A DNA stretch of 33,523 bases from Bacillota bacterium (GCA_012522335.1 JAAYKP010000085.1:1-33523), one strand, 5' to 3'. Positions 8,391 to 16,239 are shown, numbered from the stretch's first letter. The notes: generated from the letters alone by a model not told the origin. Numbers and translations are program-made.

Positions 8391-8486
8391 ATGTTCTTTC
8401 GTATCCGCAAAAAATCACGTACGCGCCGTCTGTTAGATTGGTTTTCCTCTCTTTTTGACGGCATCCGCCGCTGGCTGCAGAAGTAA
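8391..8486 (+). CDS. 31-residue cationic amphipathic peptide, unknown function
   Basis: A short frame, ATG to TAA, encodes 31 residues beginning MFFRIRKKSRTRR and ending RRWLQK. The translation signal is excellent: AAGGAGGT (8377-8384) is placed 6 bases before the ATG, as good as any in the window. The first 13 residues carry seven Arg/Lys. Residues 14-30 (LLDWFSSLFDGIRRWLQ) would form an amphipathic helix with Trp/Phe/Leu on one face; net charge is about +8. There is no signal peptide or cysteine. It lies between the ferredoxin terminator and the spo0F promoter. I do not recognise a family. A membrane-surface or nucleic-acid-binding peptide is possible, as is a translated leader, but no function can be assigned. 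Confidence 0.55.
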   Translation: MFFRIRKKSRTRRLLDWFSSLFDGIRRWLQK

Positions 8487-8518
8487 AAGCAGGCCGCATT
8501 ATTTCCTGACTGCCGAAA

Positions 8519-8545
8519 AAAGGATTCTCCGCTTGCAAAACGAAT
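8519..8545 (+). promoter_or_regulatory. sigma-H-like promoter for spo0F
   Basis: AAAGGATTC (8519-8527) and AACGAAT (8539-8545) separated by 11 bases closely match the Bacillus sigma-H pattern RnAGGAwww-N11/12-RnnGAAT, with only the last base of the -35 off. It lies 36 bases before the spo0F start; spo0F is a sigma-H gene in B. subtilis. Not experimentally shown here. Confidence 0.55.
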
Positions 8546-8581
8546 ATATCCTCTGATGGATTACAGGGGGAGGTCGGAAGA

Positions 8582-8953
8582 GTGTCTGCTACTATTATGG
8601 TCGTGGATGACCGTGCCGGTATTCGTAAACTGCTGCAGGAAGTGCTGCAGAGCGCAGGTTATGACGTGCTTACTGCTGCCAGCGGTGACGAAGCGGTGGC
8701 TTTAGTTCAGCAAAACTCCATTGATTTAGTTTTACTGGACATGAAAATGTCAGGCATGGATGGCCTGGATACCTTGACTCTGATCAAAGAAGTGGCACCA
8801 CAGGTTATTGTCCTGATTATGACAGCTTATGAGGAATTAGAAGTGCTGAAAGAAGCTCGCCGCCGTGGTGCTGCTGACTGCATTTCCAAGCCCTTTGACA
8901 TTGAAGAGTTAAAAGCAACGGTGGCAGGTAAACTGCGTGCCGTCAGTGCCTGA
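8582..8953 (+). CDS. spo0F: Spo0F-type sporulation phosphorelay response regulator
   Basis: Single receiver domain of 123 residues with no output domain, as in Spo0F, which passes phosphate from sensor kinases to Spo0B/Spo0A in sporulation initiation. Key residues: Asp9-Asp10 (metal), Asp53 in LVLLDMKMSGMDG (phosphoacceptor), Thr81 in IMTAYEELE and Lys103 in SKPFDIEEL. The segments VVDDRAGIRKLLQEV and KPFDIEEL are close to B. subtilis Spo0F. GTG at 8582 is preceded by GGGGGAGG about 9 bases upstream. The position between pyrG and fba is the same as in Bacillus. A CheY-like regulator is possible in principle but less likely given the sequence and context. Confidence 0.9.
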   Translation: MSATIMVVDDRAGIRKLLQEVLQSAGYDVLTAASGDEAVALVQQNSIDLVLLDMKMSGMDGLDTLTLIKEVAPQVIVLIMTAYEELEVLKEARRRGAADCISKPFDIEELKATVAGKLRAVSA

Positions 8954-8980
8954 ACCCAACTTTAAATAATTACATAGAGG

Positions 8981-9002
8981 GCTGCTTACCGGGTTAAGCA
9001 GC
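8981..9002 (+). other. hairpin in the fba leader
   Basis: GCTGCTTA (8981-8988) and TAAGCAGC (8995-9002) form a perfect 8-bp stem with a 6-base loop, ending a few bases before the fba ribosome site. There is no T-run, so it is not a typical terminator; mRNA stability or partial termination are guesses. Confidence 0.5.
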
Positions 9003-9025
9003 TGCTGAAGGAGGAAGCAGAAAGA

Positions 9026-9880
9026 ATGCCATTTGTAACCCTGAAAGAAGTGCTCACAGCAGCAGAAGAGGGTCAGTATGCCGTAGGTGCCTTTAATGCC
9101 AATAACATGGAAATTGTCCAGGCGATTATCGAGGCTGCTGAAGAAGAAAGGGCACCGGTCATTTTACAAGCCAGTCAAGGTGCCCTAAAATATGCCGGAA
9201 TTGGCTATATCACAGCTATAGTGCAGGCAGCGGCCGCTTCCAGCACTGTCCCTGTTGTTCTGCATCTTGATCACGGCACCAGCTTTGAACAGACAATGCA
9301 GTGCCTGAAACATGGTTTTACCTCAGTTATGTTTGACGGTTCGCACTATTCCCTGGCAGAAAATATTGCCTTAACACGTAAAGTGGCTGAAGTGGCTCAT
9401 GCCATGGGCGCTTCCATTGAAGGGGAACTTGGCAGAATCGGCGGCACGGAAGACGATATTTCTGTGGCTGAGCGCGACGCCTTTTTTACTGATCCGGCAG
9501 AAGCGCAGCAGTTTGTGGCGGAAACAAAAGTTGATGCCTTAGCCATTGCCATTGGTACTGCCCATGGCCCTTATAAAGGGGAGCCGGTCTTAGACTTTGC
9601 CCGGTTGACGGACATTAATGACCGGGTTGCAGCGCCTTTAGTGCTGCACGGTGCTTCGGGGGTACCTGATGACAGTATTCGTAAAGCCGTGGCCGGCGGC
9701 ATTCGCAAAATAAATATCGATACAGAGCTGCGGCAGGCCTTTACACGCGCTGTCCGGCAGATTGTGCAGGAAAAGCCGGCAGAAATTGACCCGCGGAAAA
9801 TCCTTGGACCGGCCAAAGAAGCAATGAAGGAAGTTGTCAAGGCTAAAATGCGCCTCTTTGGTTGCTGCGGGAAAGCATAG
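9026..9880 (+). CDS. fba: class II fructose-1,6-bisphosphate aldolase
   Basis: Reversible zinc-dependent cleavage of fructose-1,6-bisphosphate to dihydroxyacetone phosphate and glyceraldehyde-3-phosphate, in glycolysis and gluconeogenesis. The length of 284 residues matches FbaA/GatY-type enzymes. Visible motifs: VVLHLDHGTSFE with Asp82 (proton transfer) and zinc ligand His83, EGELGRIGG (Glu135), GTAHGPYKGEP (His180) and VLHGASGVPD (His208). The ATG follows GAAGGAGGAAG. It is followed after 12 bases by the fsa/transaldolase gene and forms one unit with it. A tagatose-bisphosphate aldolase is a close relative, but the genomic position favours Fba. Confidence 0.94.
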   Translation: MPFVTLKEVLTAAEEGQYAVGAFNANNMEIVQAIIEAAEEERAPVILQASQGALKYAGIGYITAIVQAAAASSTVPVVLHLDHGTSFEQTMQCLKHGFTSVMFDGSHYSLAENIALTRKVAEVAHAMGASIEGELGRIGGTEDDISVAERDAFFTDPAEAQQFVAETKVDALAIAIGTAHGPYKGEPVLDFARLTDINDRVAAPLVLHGASGVPDDSIRKAVAGGIRKINIDTELRQAFTRAVRQIVQEKPAEIDPRKILGPAKEAMKEVVKAKMRLFGCCGKA

Positions 9881-9892
9881 GAGGATCAGTTC

Positions 9893-10537
9893 TTGAAATT
9901 ATTTCTTGACACCGCCAATTTACAGGAGATTGAACAGGCCATGGCCTGGGGTGTAATTGACGGCGTGACTACCAATCCGACTTTGGTAGCAAAAGAGGGC
10001 GGCGATTTTTTTGCGCTGCTGCGGGAAATCTGCCGGCTGGTGCCGGGTCCTGTATCGGCTGAAGTAATAGCCACAGAGACGGAAGCCATGATTGCCGAAG
10101 CCGAAAAGCTGGCAGCCGTGGCCCCACAGGTAGTGGTGAAAGTGCCTATGACGCCGGCGGGGCTGAGCGCCGTGGCCGCTTTAAAGGAACAGGGCATCCG
10201 CTGTAATGTAACGCTGGTCTTTTCCTTTAACCAGGCGCTTTTGGCCGCTAAGGCCGGGGCGGCCTATGTCAGTCCCTTCATCGGCAGACTGGATGATTTA
10301 GCTCATGATGGTGTCAAATTAACGGCTGACATCTGTACCGTCTTTCGCCATTATGACTATCCGACGGAAGTGATCGCGGCCAGCATTCGCCATCCGCTCC
10401 ATGTGCTGCAGGCGGCACAGGCCGGTGCCCACATTGCCACCATTCCTTTTAAAGTGCTGGAGCAAATGTTTAAGCATCCCCTGACTGATCTGGGCATTGA
10501 GCGTTTCCTGGCTGATTGGCAGAAAACACAAGCATAA
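9893..10537 (+). CDS. fsa: transaldolase-like / fructose-6-phosphate aldolase
   Basis: Short class I aldolase of 214 residues, the size of the FSA/TalC (YwjH) group. [13 protein letters not shown] (23-35) and the Schiff-base Lys83 in [11 protein letters not shown] are diagnostic. It either transfers dihydroxyacetone units (transaldolase, pentose phosphate pathway) or cleaves fructose-6-phosphate; the sequence alone does not distinguish these. TTG start preceded by AGGAGGATC. The reading frame begins 12 bases after fba and ends at a strong terminator, giving an fba-fsa operon as in Bacillus (fbaA-ywjH). Confidence 0.9.
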   Translation: MKLFLDTANLQEIEQAMAWGVIDGVTTNPTLVAKEGGDFFALLREICRLVPGPVSAEVIATETEAMIAEAEKLAAVAPQVVVKVPMTPAGLSAVAALKEQGIRCNVTLVFSFNQALLAAKAGAAYVSPFIGRLDDLAHDGVKLTADICTVFRHYDYPTEVIAASIRHPLHVLQAAQAGAHIATIPFKVLEQMFKHPLTDLGIERFLADWQKTQA

Positions 10538-10542
10538 CTACA

Positions 10543-10564
10543 GGGCACAGCGGTGCCCTTTTTT
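10543..10564 (+). terminator. intrinsic terminator after fsa
   Basis: GGGCAC-AGCG-GTGCCC followed by six T residues. Confidence 0.85.
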
Positions 10565-10612
10565 GTTGGATAGGAATGGTCAGGAGCGCGTCTTTCCGGA
10601 TGCCGCTCAAAA

Positions 10613-10639
10613 GCAGGAGCCGGCACAAATTGCTCCTGC
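10613..10639 (+). other. inverted repeat upstream of glpX
   Basis: GCAGGAGC (10613-10620) and GCTCCTGC (10632-10639) form a perfect 8-bp inverted repeat with an 11-base spacer, about 37 bases before the glpX -10 box. It could be an operator or a weak second terminator; nothing identifies a binding protein. Confidence 0.4.
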
Positions 10640-10672
10640 CGTAAATTTTATCGGCCAACAGTTTGGCAAAAG

Positions 10673-10681
10673 TGTTATAAT
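10673..10681 (+). promoter_or_regulatory. extended -10 promoter for glpX
   Basis: TGTTATAAT is a perfect extended -10 (TGnTATAAT). No good -35 lies 16-18 bases upstream, which extended -10 promoters can tolerate. It is about 45 bases before the glpX start. Confidence 0.55.
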
Positions 10682-10726
10682 AACAAGTGGGATATCTCTA
10701 CATTACATAGAGGGGAGTATGTTGAA

Positions 10727-11707
10727 GTGGAAAGGGAACTGGCGTTAGAGTTTGTCAGAGTGACGGAAGCAGCCGCTTTAGCTGCCGGACGTTTAATGGG
10801 ACGTGGTGATAAAGAAGCTGCCGACCAGGCAGCCGTTGATGCCATGCGCTCCGTCTTTGATACAGTTTATGTTGACGGCACCGTAGTCATCGGAGAAGGC
10901 GAAATGGATGAAGCGCCCATGCTCTATATCGGGGAAAAAGTAGGTATCGGCAAAGAGCCCAGTGTCGATATTGCCGTTGATCCGCTGGAAGGTACAAACC
11001 TGGTGGCCAAAGGCTTACCCAATGCGCTGTCCGTGGTTGCCGTGGCGCCGCGGGGCTGTTTGCTGCATGCCCCGGACATTTATATGAATAAGATTGCTGT
11101 CGGGCCGCAGGCCAAAGGCTGCATTGATTTAGATGCTTCGGTGACAGAGAACCTCAAGGCCGTGGCCGCAGCTTTGCACAAAGATGTACAGGATGTAACG
11201 GCCATTATCTTAGAACGACCCCGCCATGCAGCCATTATTGAAGAAATTCGTGCCGCCGGCGCACGGGTAAAATTAATCAGTGACGGTGACGTTTCTGCTG
11301 CCATTGCCACCGCCCTGCCCAACACCGGTGTTGATATTCTGTTCGGCATTGGTGGTGCTCCTGAAGGTGTAATAGCGGCGGCCGCACTGAAATGTTTGGG
11401 CGGCGAAATTCAGGCCCGTCTCGTCCCTGACGGCGAGGAAGAGCTGGCCAGGGTGCGCCAAATGGGGCTGTCTGACCCTTACAAAATGCTAACTTTAGAA
11501 GACATGGTGCGCGGCGATGATGTTTTCTTTGCGGCCACCGGCATTACCGATGGTGATATGCTGCGCGGTGTCCGCTATCGCGGCCAGACGGCAGAAACCC
11601 ATTCTTTAGTGATGCGCGGGATTACCGGTACCATCCGTAATATTGATGCCATTCATTTACTCTCCCGTAAACCGCATTATGTGGCGCGCCAGCCCCGGGA
11701 TTGTTAA
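10727..11707 (+). CDS. glpX: class II fructose-1,6-bisphosphatase
   Basis: Dephosphorylates fructose-1,6-bisphosphate in gluconeogenesis, metal-dependent and cytoplasmic. At 326 residues it is full length. The start [18 protein letters not shown] is typical of GlpX, followed by [18 protein letters not shown] (54-71) and [10 protein letters not shown] (81-90), which bind metal and phosphate, and by [12 protein letters not shown] at 10727 is used, with GAGGGGAG about 10 bases upstream; an ATG at 10719 is in another frame. In Bacillus murA precedes glpX and rho follows; here both are missing and glpX is a separate unit with its own promoter and terminator. Confidence 0.94.
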   Translation: MERELALEFVRVTEAAALAAGRLMGRGDKEAADQAAVDAMRSVFDTVYVDGTVVIGEGEMDEAPMLYIGEKVGIGKEPSVDIAVDPLEGTNLVAKGLPNALSVVAVAPRGCLLHAPDIYMNKIAVGPQAKGCIDLDASVTENLKAVAAALHKDVQDVTAIILERPRHAAIIEEIRAAGARVKLISDGDVSAAIATALPNTGVDILFGIGGAPEGVIAAAALKCLGGEIQARLVPDGEEELARVRQMGLSDPYKMLTLEDMVRGDDVFFAATGITDGDMLRGVRYRGQTAETHSLVMRGITGTIRNIDAIHLLSRKPHYVARQPRDC

Positions 11708-11728
11708 CCCGGAGCAATAATAAGCTTT

Positions 11729-11758
11729 AAAAGCACACCGACCGGTGTGCTTTTTTTT
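11729..11758 (+). terminator. intrinsic terminator after glpX
   Basis: An 11-bp stem AAAAGCACACC / GGTGTGCTTTT with a GACC loop and a run of eight T residues. Confidence 0.9.
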
Positions 11759-11808
11759 GCTCTTTTTTCTGGTTCAGGCCCGACTCTGCCCGCTGCTGTG
11801 CGAATTAT

Positions 11809-11837
11809 GTATAAAATTTAACAATTTGGGAAGACTT
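11809..11837 (+). promoter_or_regulatory. possible sigma-F-like promoter for the LysM-M23 gene
   Basis: GTATA (11809-11813) and GGGAAGACTT (11828-11837, fitting GGnnAnAnTn) are 14 bases apart. This resembles forespore sigma-F promoters, though the pattern is loose and the spacer slightly short. Predicted transcripts would begin just before the hairpin at 11859. Confidence 0.3.
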
Positions 11838-11858
11838 ACGTAGACCGTGTTTTTCCTG

Positions 11859-11886
11859 GAAAACGTTGTGGTGACACAGCGTTTTC
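11859..11886 (+). other. 12-bp hairpin with GUGA tetraloop in the M23 leader
   Basis: GAAAACGTTGTG (11859-11870) pairs with CACAGCGTTTTC (11875-11886), with one G-U pair, closed by GTGA, a GNRA-type tetraloop. It lies 56 bases before the M23 start. A T-rich stretch follows but is not a clean terminator tail. The family is unknown. Confidence 0.55.
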
Positions 11887-11942
11887 ACTCCCTTTTTCAG
11901 GCAGAGCGGCTGTGCCCTGTCTTAACAAAGAGGTGAAAAAAT

Positions 11943-12890
11943 ATGCAGAAACAAAAATATAAGCTGCTGGCAGCAGTCCTGTGTTTCCTGCTGCTGCCCG
12001 GCAGCAGCCTGGCTGCCGTGCCGGTGGTGGCAGACGCTCCCACCACCCTGCCCGCTGACAGCAGCCTGCGGCCGTCTTATCACACGGAACTGACTGCCGT
12101 GCGGGAACGGCTGGCGGCTAAAAAAGCGGCCACCTTTCAGCACACCATTAAACGCGGTGAAACTTTAAGTACCATTGCCAAAAAATATGGCATCAGTGTG
12201 AAACTGCTGGCGCAGATTAATAATTTGTCCAATCCCAACTTTGTTTATGAAGGACAGGTGCTGACGCTGGCGGCCACCGGCGAGGTGGCAGAGAATTATG
12301 TGGCGCCGGTGATTCACCGCCTGCGGCGCGGCGAAACTATTTGGGAATTGGCGCGGCGCTACCAGGCTGATATGGCTGAAATCTTAGCCGTCAATAACAT
12401 TACTGATGCCAGAAAGCTGGAACCGGGACGGGAAATCACCATTCCCGGTGCAGTGGTACCCGCTGCCCAGACCTCCAGCCGCCTGCTGGCTGCCCGGGCT
12501 CCTGAACCGACGGACAGACCTGCTTTTACCTGGCCGACTAAGGGCTATATCTCCTCCGGCTACGGGCCGCGCTGGGGTAAATTCCACTACGGCCTCGATA
12601 TAGCCGCTGCGACGGGAACCCCCTTAGTTGCCGTGGCTGCCGGCAGGGTGACCGATGCCGGCTGGCGTCAGGGCTATGGCTATATGGTGAGAATTGATCA
12701 TCAAAACGGCTGGGTGTCAGTGTACGGGCACTGTTCCAAGCTTTATGTGCAGGCCGGTCAGCAGGTAAGCCGCGGACAGCAAATTGCCGCCGTGGGACAG
12801 ACCGGCAATGCCACAGGCCCCCATGTTCATTTCGAACTGCTGAAAAACGGCCGCTATCAGAACCCGCTGAAATATCTGCCGGCACGTTAA
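11943..12890 (+). CDS. secreted LysM-M23 peptidoglycan endopeptidase
   Basis: Predicted exported cell-wall hydrolase of 315 residues. A signal peptide (about 1-25, ending SSLAA) is followed by LysM 1 (66-110, HTIKRGETLSTIAKKYG), LysM 2 (125-168, HRLRRGETIWELARRY) and an M23/LytM domain (about 197-313). The zinc ligands HYGLD (His215, Asp219) and HVHFE (His296), plus YGHCSKL (His263) and His294, are intact, so it should be active against peptide cross-bridges. AAAGAGGTGA precedes the ATG. It occupies the slot before rpmE where rho sits in Bacillus. With a sigma-F-like element upstream it could act in sporulation, as the M23 protein SpoIIQ does, but vegetative wall turnover is equally possible. 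Confidence 0.88.
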   Translation: MQKQKYKLLAAVLCFLLLPGSSLAAVPVVADAPTTLPADSSLRPSYHTELTAVRERLAAKKAATFQHTIKRGETLSTIAKKYGISVKLLAQINNLSNPNFVYEGQVLTLAATGEVAENYVAPVIHRLRRGETIWELARRYQADMAEILAVNNITDARKLEPGREITIPGAVVPAAQTSSRLLAARAPEPTDRPAFTWPTKGYISSGYGPRWGKFHYGLDIAAATGTPLVAVAAGRVTDAGWRQGYGYMVRIDHQNGWVSVYGHCSKLYVQAGQQVSRGQQIAAVGQTGNATGPHVHFELLKNGRYQNPLKYLPAR

Positions 12891-12920
12891 CACGCGCTTA
12901 CAATATTTTCGGCAAAAATC

Positions 12921-12952
12921 TTGCACAGACGGGCACCTTATGTTAATATAAT
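12921..12952 (+). promoter_or_regulatory. sigma-A-type promoter for rpmE
   Basis: TTGCAC (12921-12926) precedes TAATAT (12944-12949) with a 17-base spacer; an overlapping TATAAT (12947-12952) has a 20-base spacer. It lies 35 or more bases before rpmE. Confidence 0.5.
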
Positions 12953-12986
12953 AGACGTGGATTTTTAGCGGAAAGAGGTGAACCCC

Positions 12987-13187
12987 GTGAAGGCAAAGAT
13001 ACATCCCGATTACCAGCAAACTACCGTGACTTGTGCCTGTGGTTACAGCTTTACAACAGGTTCGACCAAAAAGGACCTGCGAGTTGATATTTGCTCTAAC
13101 TGCCATCCCTTCTTTACAGGAAAACAAAAATTTGTGGACACCGGTGGACGGGTAGAGCGTTTTAAACGTAAATACGGAATGGAATAA
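12987..13187 (+). CDS. rpmE: 50S ribosomal protein L31, zinc-binding form
   Basis: Large-subunit ribosomal protein of 66 residues. It starts MKAKIHPDY and has four zinc ligands, Cys16, Cys18 (CAC), Cys36 and Cys39 (CSNC), so it is the C+ type that is replaced by a C- paralogue under zinc starvation in some bacteria. The in-frame GTG at 12978 forms part of the AGAGGTGA ribosome site, so GTG at 12987 is the start. The gene ends at its own terminator and precedes DUF1385-prfA-prmC. Confidence 0.96.
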   Translation: MKAKIHPDYQQTTVTCACGYSFTTGSTKKDLRVDICSNCHPFFTGKQKFVDTGGRVERFKRKYGME

Positions 13188-13232
13188 CGGACAGGCTGCG
13201 TTAGCGCCTGAAAATTTGATTTGTAAAAAAAC

Positions 13233-13258
13233 AGCAGCGGATAACGCTGCTCTTTTTT
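13233..13258 (+). terminator. intrinsic terminator after rpmE
   Basis: AGCAGCG-GATAA-CGCTGCT followed by C and six T residues. Confidence 0.85.
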
Positions 13259-13334
13259 GCTGACTGTAAGTCTGCCGCTGACACCCCTGCAGGTGTACGG
13301 CCATTTTAAACTGAGGAGAAATGAGGGGAATCTG

Positions 13335-14213
13335 ATGTCTGCTGCCCCTGTAGTTGGTGGTCAGGCCGTCATTGAAGGTGTGATGATGCGCCGGCAGAAT
13401 CGCATTGCCATTGCCGTGCGCAAACCTGACCAACAGCTTTCTTTATATGAGGAAACAATAACCACCATTAGCGAAAAATATCCCCTGTTTAAACTGCCCC
13501 TGCTGCGCGGCATGGCGGCTTTTATCGAATCGCTGCTGCTCGGTACCCGGGCACTGACTCTTTCCGCCGCCCAGGCGGCGGTGGAAGAAGAGGAGGAGTT
13601 AACGGGCTGGCAGTTAACGCTGACTGTAGGAACAGCCCTGCTTATTGCTGTCGGCTTATTCTTTTTACTGCCCACGGTGGTGATGCGTTTTGTGTCCGGC
13701 TTCATTACCGCCCCTCCTCTGCTTTTAAATCTGCTGGAGGGGCTGCTGCGGCTGACAATCTTTTTAGTTTATCTGCTGCTGGTCTCCCGCCTGCCGGATA
13801 TACAGCGTGTTTTTCAGTATCATGGCGCGGAACATAAAGCAGTGGCCTGCTTTGAAGCCGGAGAAGAGCTGACGGTGGCCAACGCCCGTAAATATTCGCC
13901 GCTGCACCCCCGCTGCGGCACCAGCTTCCTCTTGTTGGTGATGACAGTCAGCATCGTTTTCTTTTCCTTGTTTGGCTGGCCGGACTCCATTGTCCGGCGG
14001 CTGACCATTCGGCTGGCGCTGCTGCCCTTGGTAGCCGGTTTTTCCTATGAATTAATCCGGCTGGCAGGGCGGTATCGTTTCTTTTGTTATTTAACGGCCC
14101 CCGGCCTCTGGCTGCAGCGGCTGACGACAAGGGAACCGGATGATCAACAATTAGCGGTAGCGCTGCATGCCCTGCGGGCGGTAGTGGGCGCTGCCAATGA
14201 GCATGAGGTGTAA
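13335..14213 (+). CDS. DUF1385 membrane protein (YqhQ-like)
   Basis: Conserved bacterial membrane protein of unknown function, 292 residues. The start is MSAAPVVGGQAVIEGVMMR, typical of the family. Hydrophobic segments lie at about 95-120, 128-152, 198-215 and 225-245. Two conserved polar motifs, YHGAEHK (162-168) and HPRCGTSF (191-198), flank the central region and could bind a metal or form an active site; this is inference. ATG at 13335 is preceded by GAGGGGAA; the frame stays open upstream to 13257 but has no better site. It ends 3 bases before prfA and carries the prfA ribosome site GAGGTG in its last codons, so the two are probably coupled. Clostridial genomes often keep this gene beside rpmE/prfA. 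Confidence 0.85.
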   Translation: MSAAPVVGGQAVIEGVMMRRQNRIAIAVRKPDQQLSLYEETITTISEKYPLFKLPLLRGMAAFIESLLLGTRALTLSAAQAAVEEEEELTGWQLTLTVGTALLIAVGLFFLLPTVVMRFVSGFITAPPLLLNLLEGLLRLTIFLVYLLLVSRLPDIQRVFQYHGAEHKAVACFEAGEELTVANARKYSPLHPRCGTSFLLLVMTVSIVFFSLFGWPDSIVRRLTIRLALLPLVAGFSYELIRLAGRYRFFCYLTAPGLWLQRLTTREPDDQQLAVALHALRAVVGAANEHEV

Positions 14214-14216
14214 AAG

Positions 14217-15287
14217 ATGATTGAGAAACTGCAAGCAATAGAAGATCATTATCTGGATTTAGAGCGCAAAATCAGCGATCCTGAAGTAATTGCCCGCCAG
14301 GATGAATGGCGCCGGCTGACGAAAGAGCATGCGCGCCTGACGGAAATTGTCACTGCTTTCCGTGCCTTTAAAGCAGCTGACAGCGGGCTGCAGGAAGCAA
14401 AAGAAATGCTGCAGGAGAGCAGTGATGAAGAGATGACTGCCTACCTGAAGGAAGAAATTGCCGCCAATACGGAAAAAATAGCTGAACTGACGGAACAGCT
14501 GAAAATACTGCTGCTGCCGCGTGATCCTAATGATGAAAAAAGCGTCATCGTGGAAATACGGGCCGGTACCGGCGGTGAAGAGGCAGCTTTATTTGCCGCC
14601 GACCTGCTGCGCATGTATACCCGCTATGCAGAGCGCCAGGGTTGGAAAACAGAAATTATGGATGCTAATGCTACCGATATCGGTGGTTTTAAGGAAGTCA
14701 TCTTTGCCATTGAAGGTGATGGTGCCTACAGCCGGCTGAAGTTTGAAAGCGGTGTGCACCGGGTACAGCGTGTACCTACCACCGAATCGGGAGGCCGCAT
14801 TCACACATCTGCCGCCACGGTGGCTGTGCTGCCGGAGGCAGAAGAGGTGGAAGTGGATATTAACCCTAACGATTTACGCATTGATGTCTTTTGTTCTTCC
14901 GGTCCCGGCGGACAGAGTGTCAACACGACGCAGTCGGCAGTACGTATTACCCACCTGCCCACGGGCATTGTTGTCTCCTGCCAGGATGAAAAATCTCAGC
15001 TGAAAAATAAAGAAAAAGCAATGCGCGTCCTGCGGGCTCGCCTGTATGAAAAGGCCCAGCAAGAACAGCAGGCCGAACTGGCGCAAACCAGAAAAGCCCA
15101 GGTAGGCAGCGGTGACCGCAGTGAAAGAGTCCGCACTTATAACTTCCCGCAGGGTCGTGTTTCTGATCACCGCATTGGCCTGACGCTGTATAAGTTGGAC
15201 CAGTTTTTAGACGGTGATCTGGATGAAATGATTGAAGCCTTAATTACAAATGAACAGGCTGAACTGCTGAAGAAGGTGGAAGCATGA
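14217..15287 (+). CDS. prfA: peptide chain release factor 1
   Basis: Recognises UAA and UAG in the ribosomal A site and triggers peptide release. The 356 residues are full length. The codon-reading tripeptide region [14 protein letters not shown] gives Pro187-Thr188-Thr189 (PxT class, RF1 rather than the SPF of RF2). The catalytic GGQ is at 231-233 in [15 protein letters not shown]; its Gln233 is the methylation target of PrmC. A coiled region spans about 1-100. GAGGTG lies 6 bases before the ATG. The stop overlaps the prmC start as ATGA, coupling factor and modifier. Confidence 0.97.
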   Translation: MIEKLQAIEDHYLDLERKISDPEVIARQDEWRRLTKEHARLTEIVTAFRAFKAADSGLQEAKEMLQESSDEEMTAYLKEEIAANTEKIAELTEQLKILLLPRDPNDEKSVIVEIRAGTGGEEAALFAADLLRMYTRYAERQGWKTEIMDANATDIGGFKEVIFAIEGDGAYSRLKFESGVHRVQRVPTTESGGRIHTSAATVAVLPEAEEVEVDINPNDLRIDVFCSSGPGGQSVNTTQSAVRITHLPTGIVVSCQDEKSQLKNKEKAMRVLRARLYEKAQQEQQAELAQTRKAQVGSGDRSERVRTYNFPQGRVSDHRIGLTLYKLDQFLDGDLDEMIEALITNEQAELLKKVEA

Positions 15288-16135
15288 GTCTGACGGTAAG
15301 AGAAGCCCTGCAGAGGGCTTCTTTTCAACTGCGGCAGGCCCAACTGGAGCAGCCGCGGCGCGAGGCCGAAGCGCTGCTTTGTGCCGCTCTGCAGCAGTCA
15401 AGGGCCTGGCTGTATGCCCATGGCGAAGCCGTCCTGCCGGCTGCTGCCGCTGCCCTGTTCGACAGCTGGGTGCAGCGCCGTCTGCAGGGTGAACCGTATG
15501 CCTACATCTGTGGGGAGCGGGAATTTATGGGGCTCTCTTTTACCGTTACCCCCAGCGTCCTCATTCCCCGTCCGGAAACAGAGCTGCTGGTGGAGGCCGT
15601 GCTGGCGGAGCTGCGGCAGGAACAGGCGCCGTGTCTGCTTGATCTGGGTACCGGCAGCGGCGCCATTGCTGTTTCCCTGGCCGTTTTTTTACCCCAGGCC
15701 CAGGTTACTGCCGTCGATCTTTCCGCCGCAGCTTTGGCCGTGGCCCGGGAAAACGCCCGACGTCATCAGGTGGCCTCGCGCCTGCGCTTTTTGCAGGGTG
15801 ATCTCTATGCCCCGGTAGCCGGCGAGGAGTTTACCGCCGTCATCAGCAACCCCCCCTATATACCGGCGGCAGAAATCAGCCGGCTGGCCGCCACAGTCAA
15901 GGATTATGAGCCTCTTCTGGCTCTGGACGGCGGCCCGGACGGTCTGGCTTTTTACCGCCGCCTTACCCGGGAATTAACGCTGCTGGCGGCACCGCCGTCC
16001 CTGCTGGCCCTGGAGGTAGGAGCCGGTCAGGCCGCTGCCGTGCGGCAGCTTTGTCTGCAGGCCGGCTGCCAGGCAGTTAGGCAGCTGCCTGATCTGGCCG
16101 GTATCCCCCGCGTCATCCTGGCCACATGGGGCTAG
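15284..16135 (+). CDS. prmC: release factor glutamine methyltransferase
   Basis: SAM-dependent N5-methylation of the GGQ glutamine of release factors, which improves termination. The length is 283 residues. An N-terminal helical substrate-binding domain (about 1-90) precedes the Rossmann domain with [10 protein letters not shown] (120-129) for SAM and the diagnostic NPPYIP (189-194), which binds the glutamine side chain. VLIPRPETE (92-100) is also a family hallmark. It overlaps prfA by 4 bases, the usual partner arrangement, and is followed by sigG after a 132-base gap with a sporulation-type promoter. Confidence 0.95.
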   Translation: MSLTVREALQRASFQLRQAQLEQPRREAEALLCAALQQSRAWLYAHGEAVLPAAAAALFDSWVQRRLQGEPYAYICGEREFMGLSFTVTPSVLIPRPETELLVEAVLAELRQEQAPCLLDLGTGSGAIAVSLAVFLPQAQVTAVDLSAAALAVARENARRHQVASRLRFLQGDLYAPVAGEEFTAVISNPPYIPAAEISRLAATVKDYEPLLALDGGPDGLAFYRRLTRELTLLAAPPSLLALEVGAGQAAAVRQLCLQAGCQAVRQLPDLAGIPRVILATWG

Positions 16136-16209
16136 CCGGCAGTTTTGTCCTGCCTGAGCCGTGAAAAAAAGCCGGACGGAAAAAATTGGGCACTTCCTCC
16201 GCCTGAGAT

Positions 16210-16239
16210 GTTTATGGGAAGAAAATTATGGCAATACTA
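16210..16239 (+). promoter_or_regulatory. sigma-F-like (forespore) promoter for sigG-spoIIR
   Basis: GTTTA (16210-16214) and GGCAATACTA (16230-16239), an exact fit to the sigma-F -10 pattern GGnnAnAnTn, are 15 bases apart and end 28 bases before the sigG start. In Bacillus both sigG and spoIIR are transcribed by sigma-F, which supports the call. No sigma-A promoter is evident in this gap. Confidence 0.5.
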
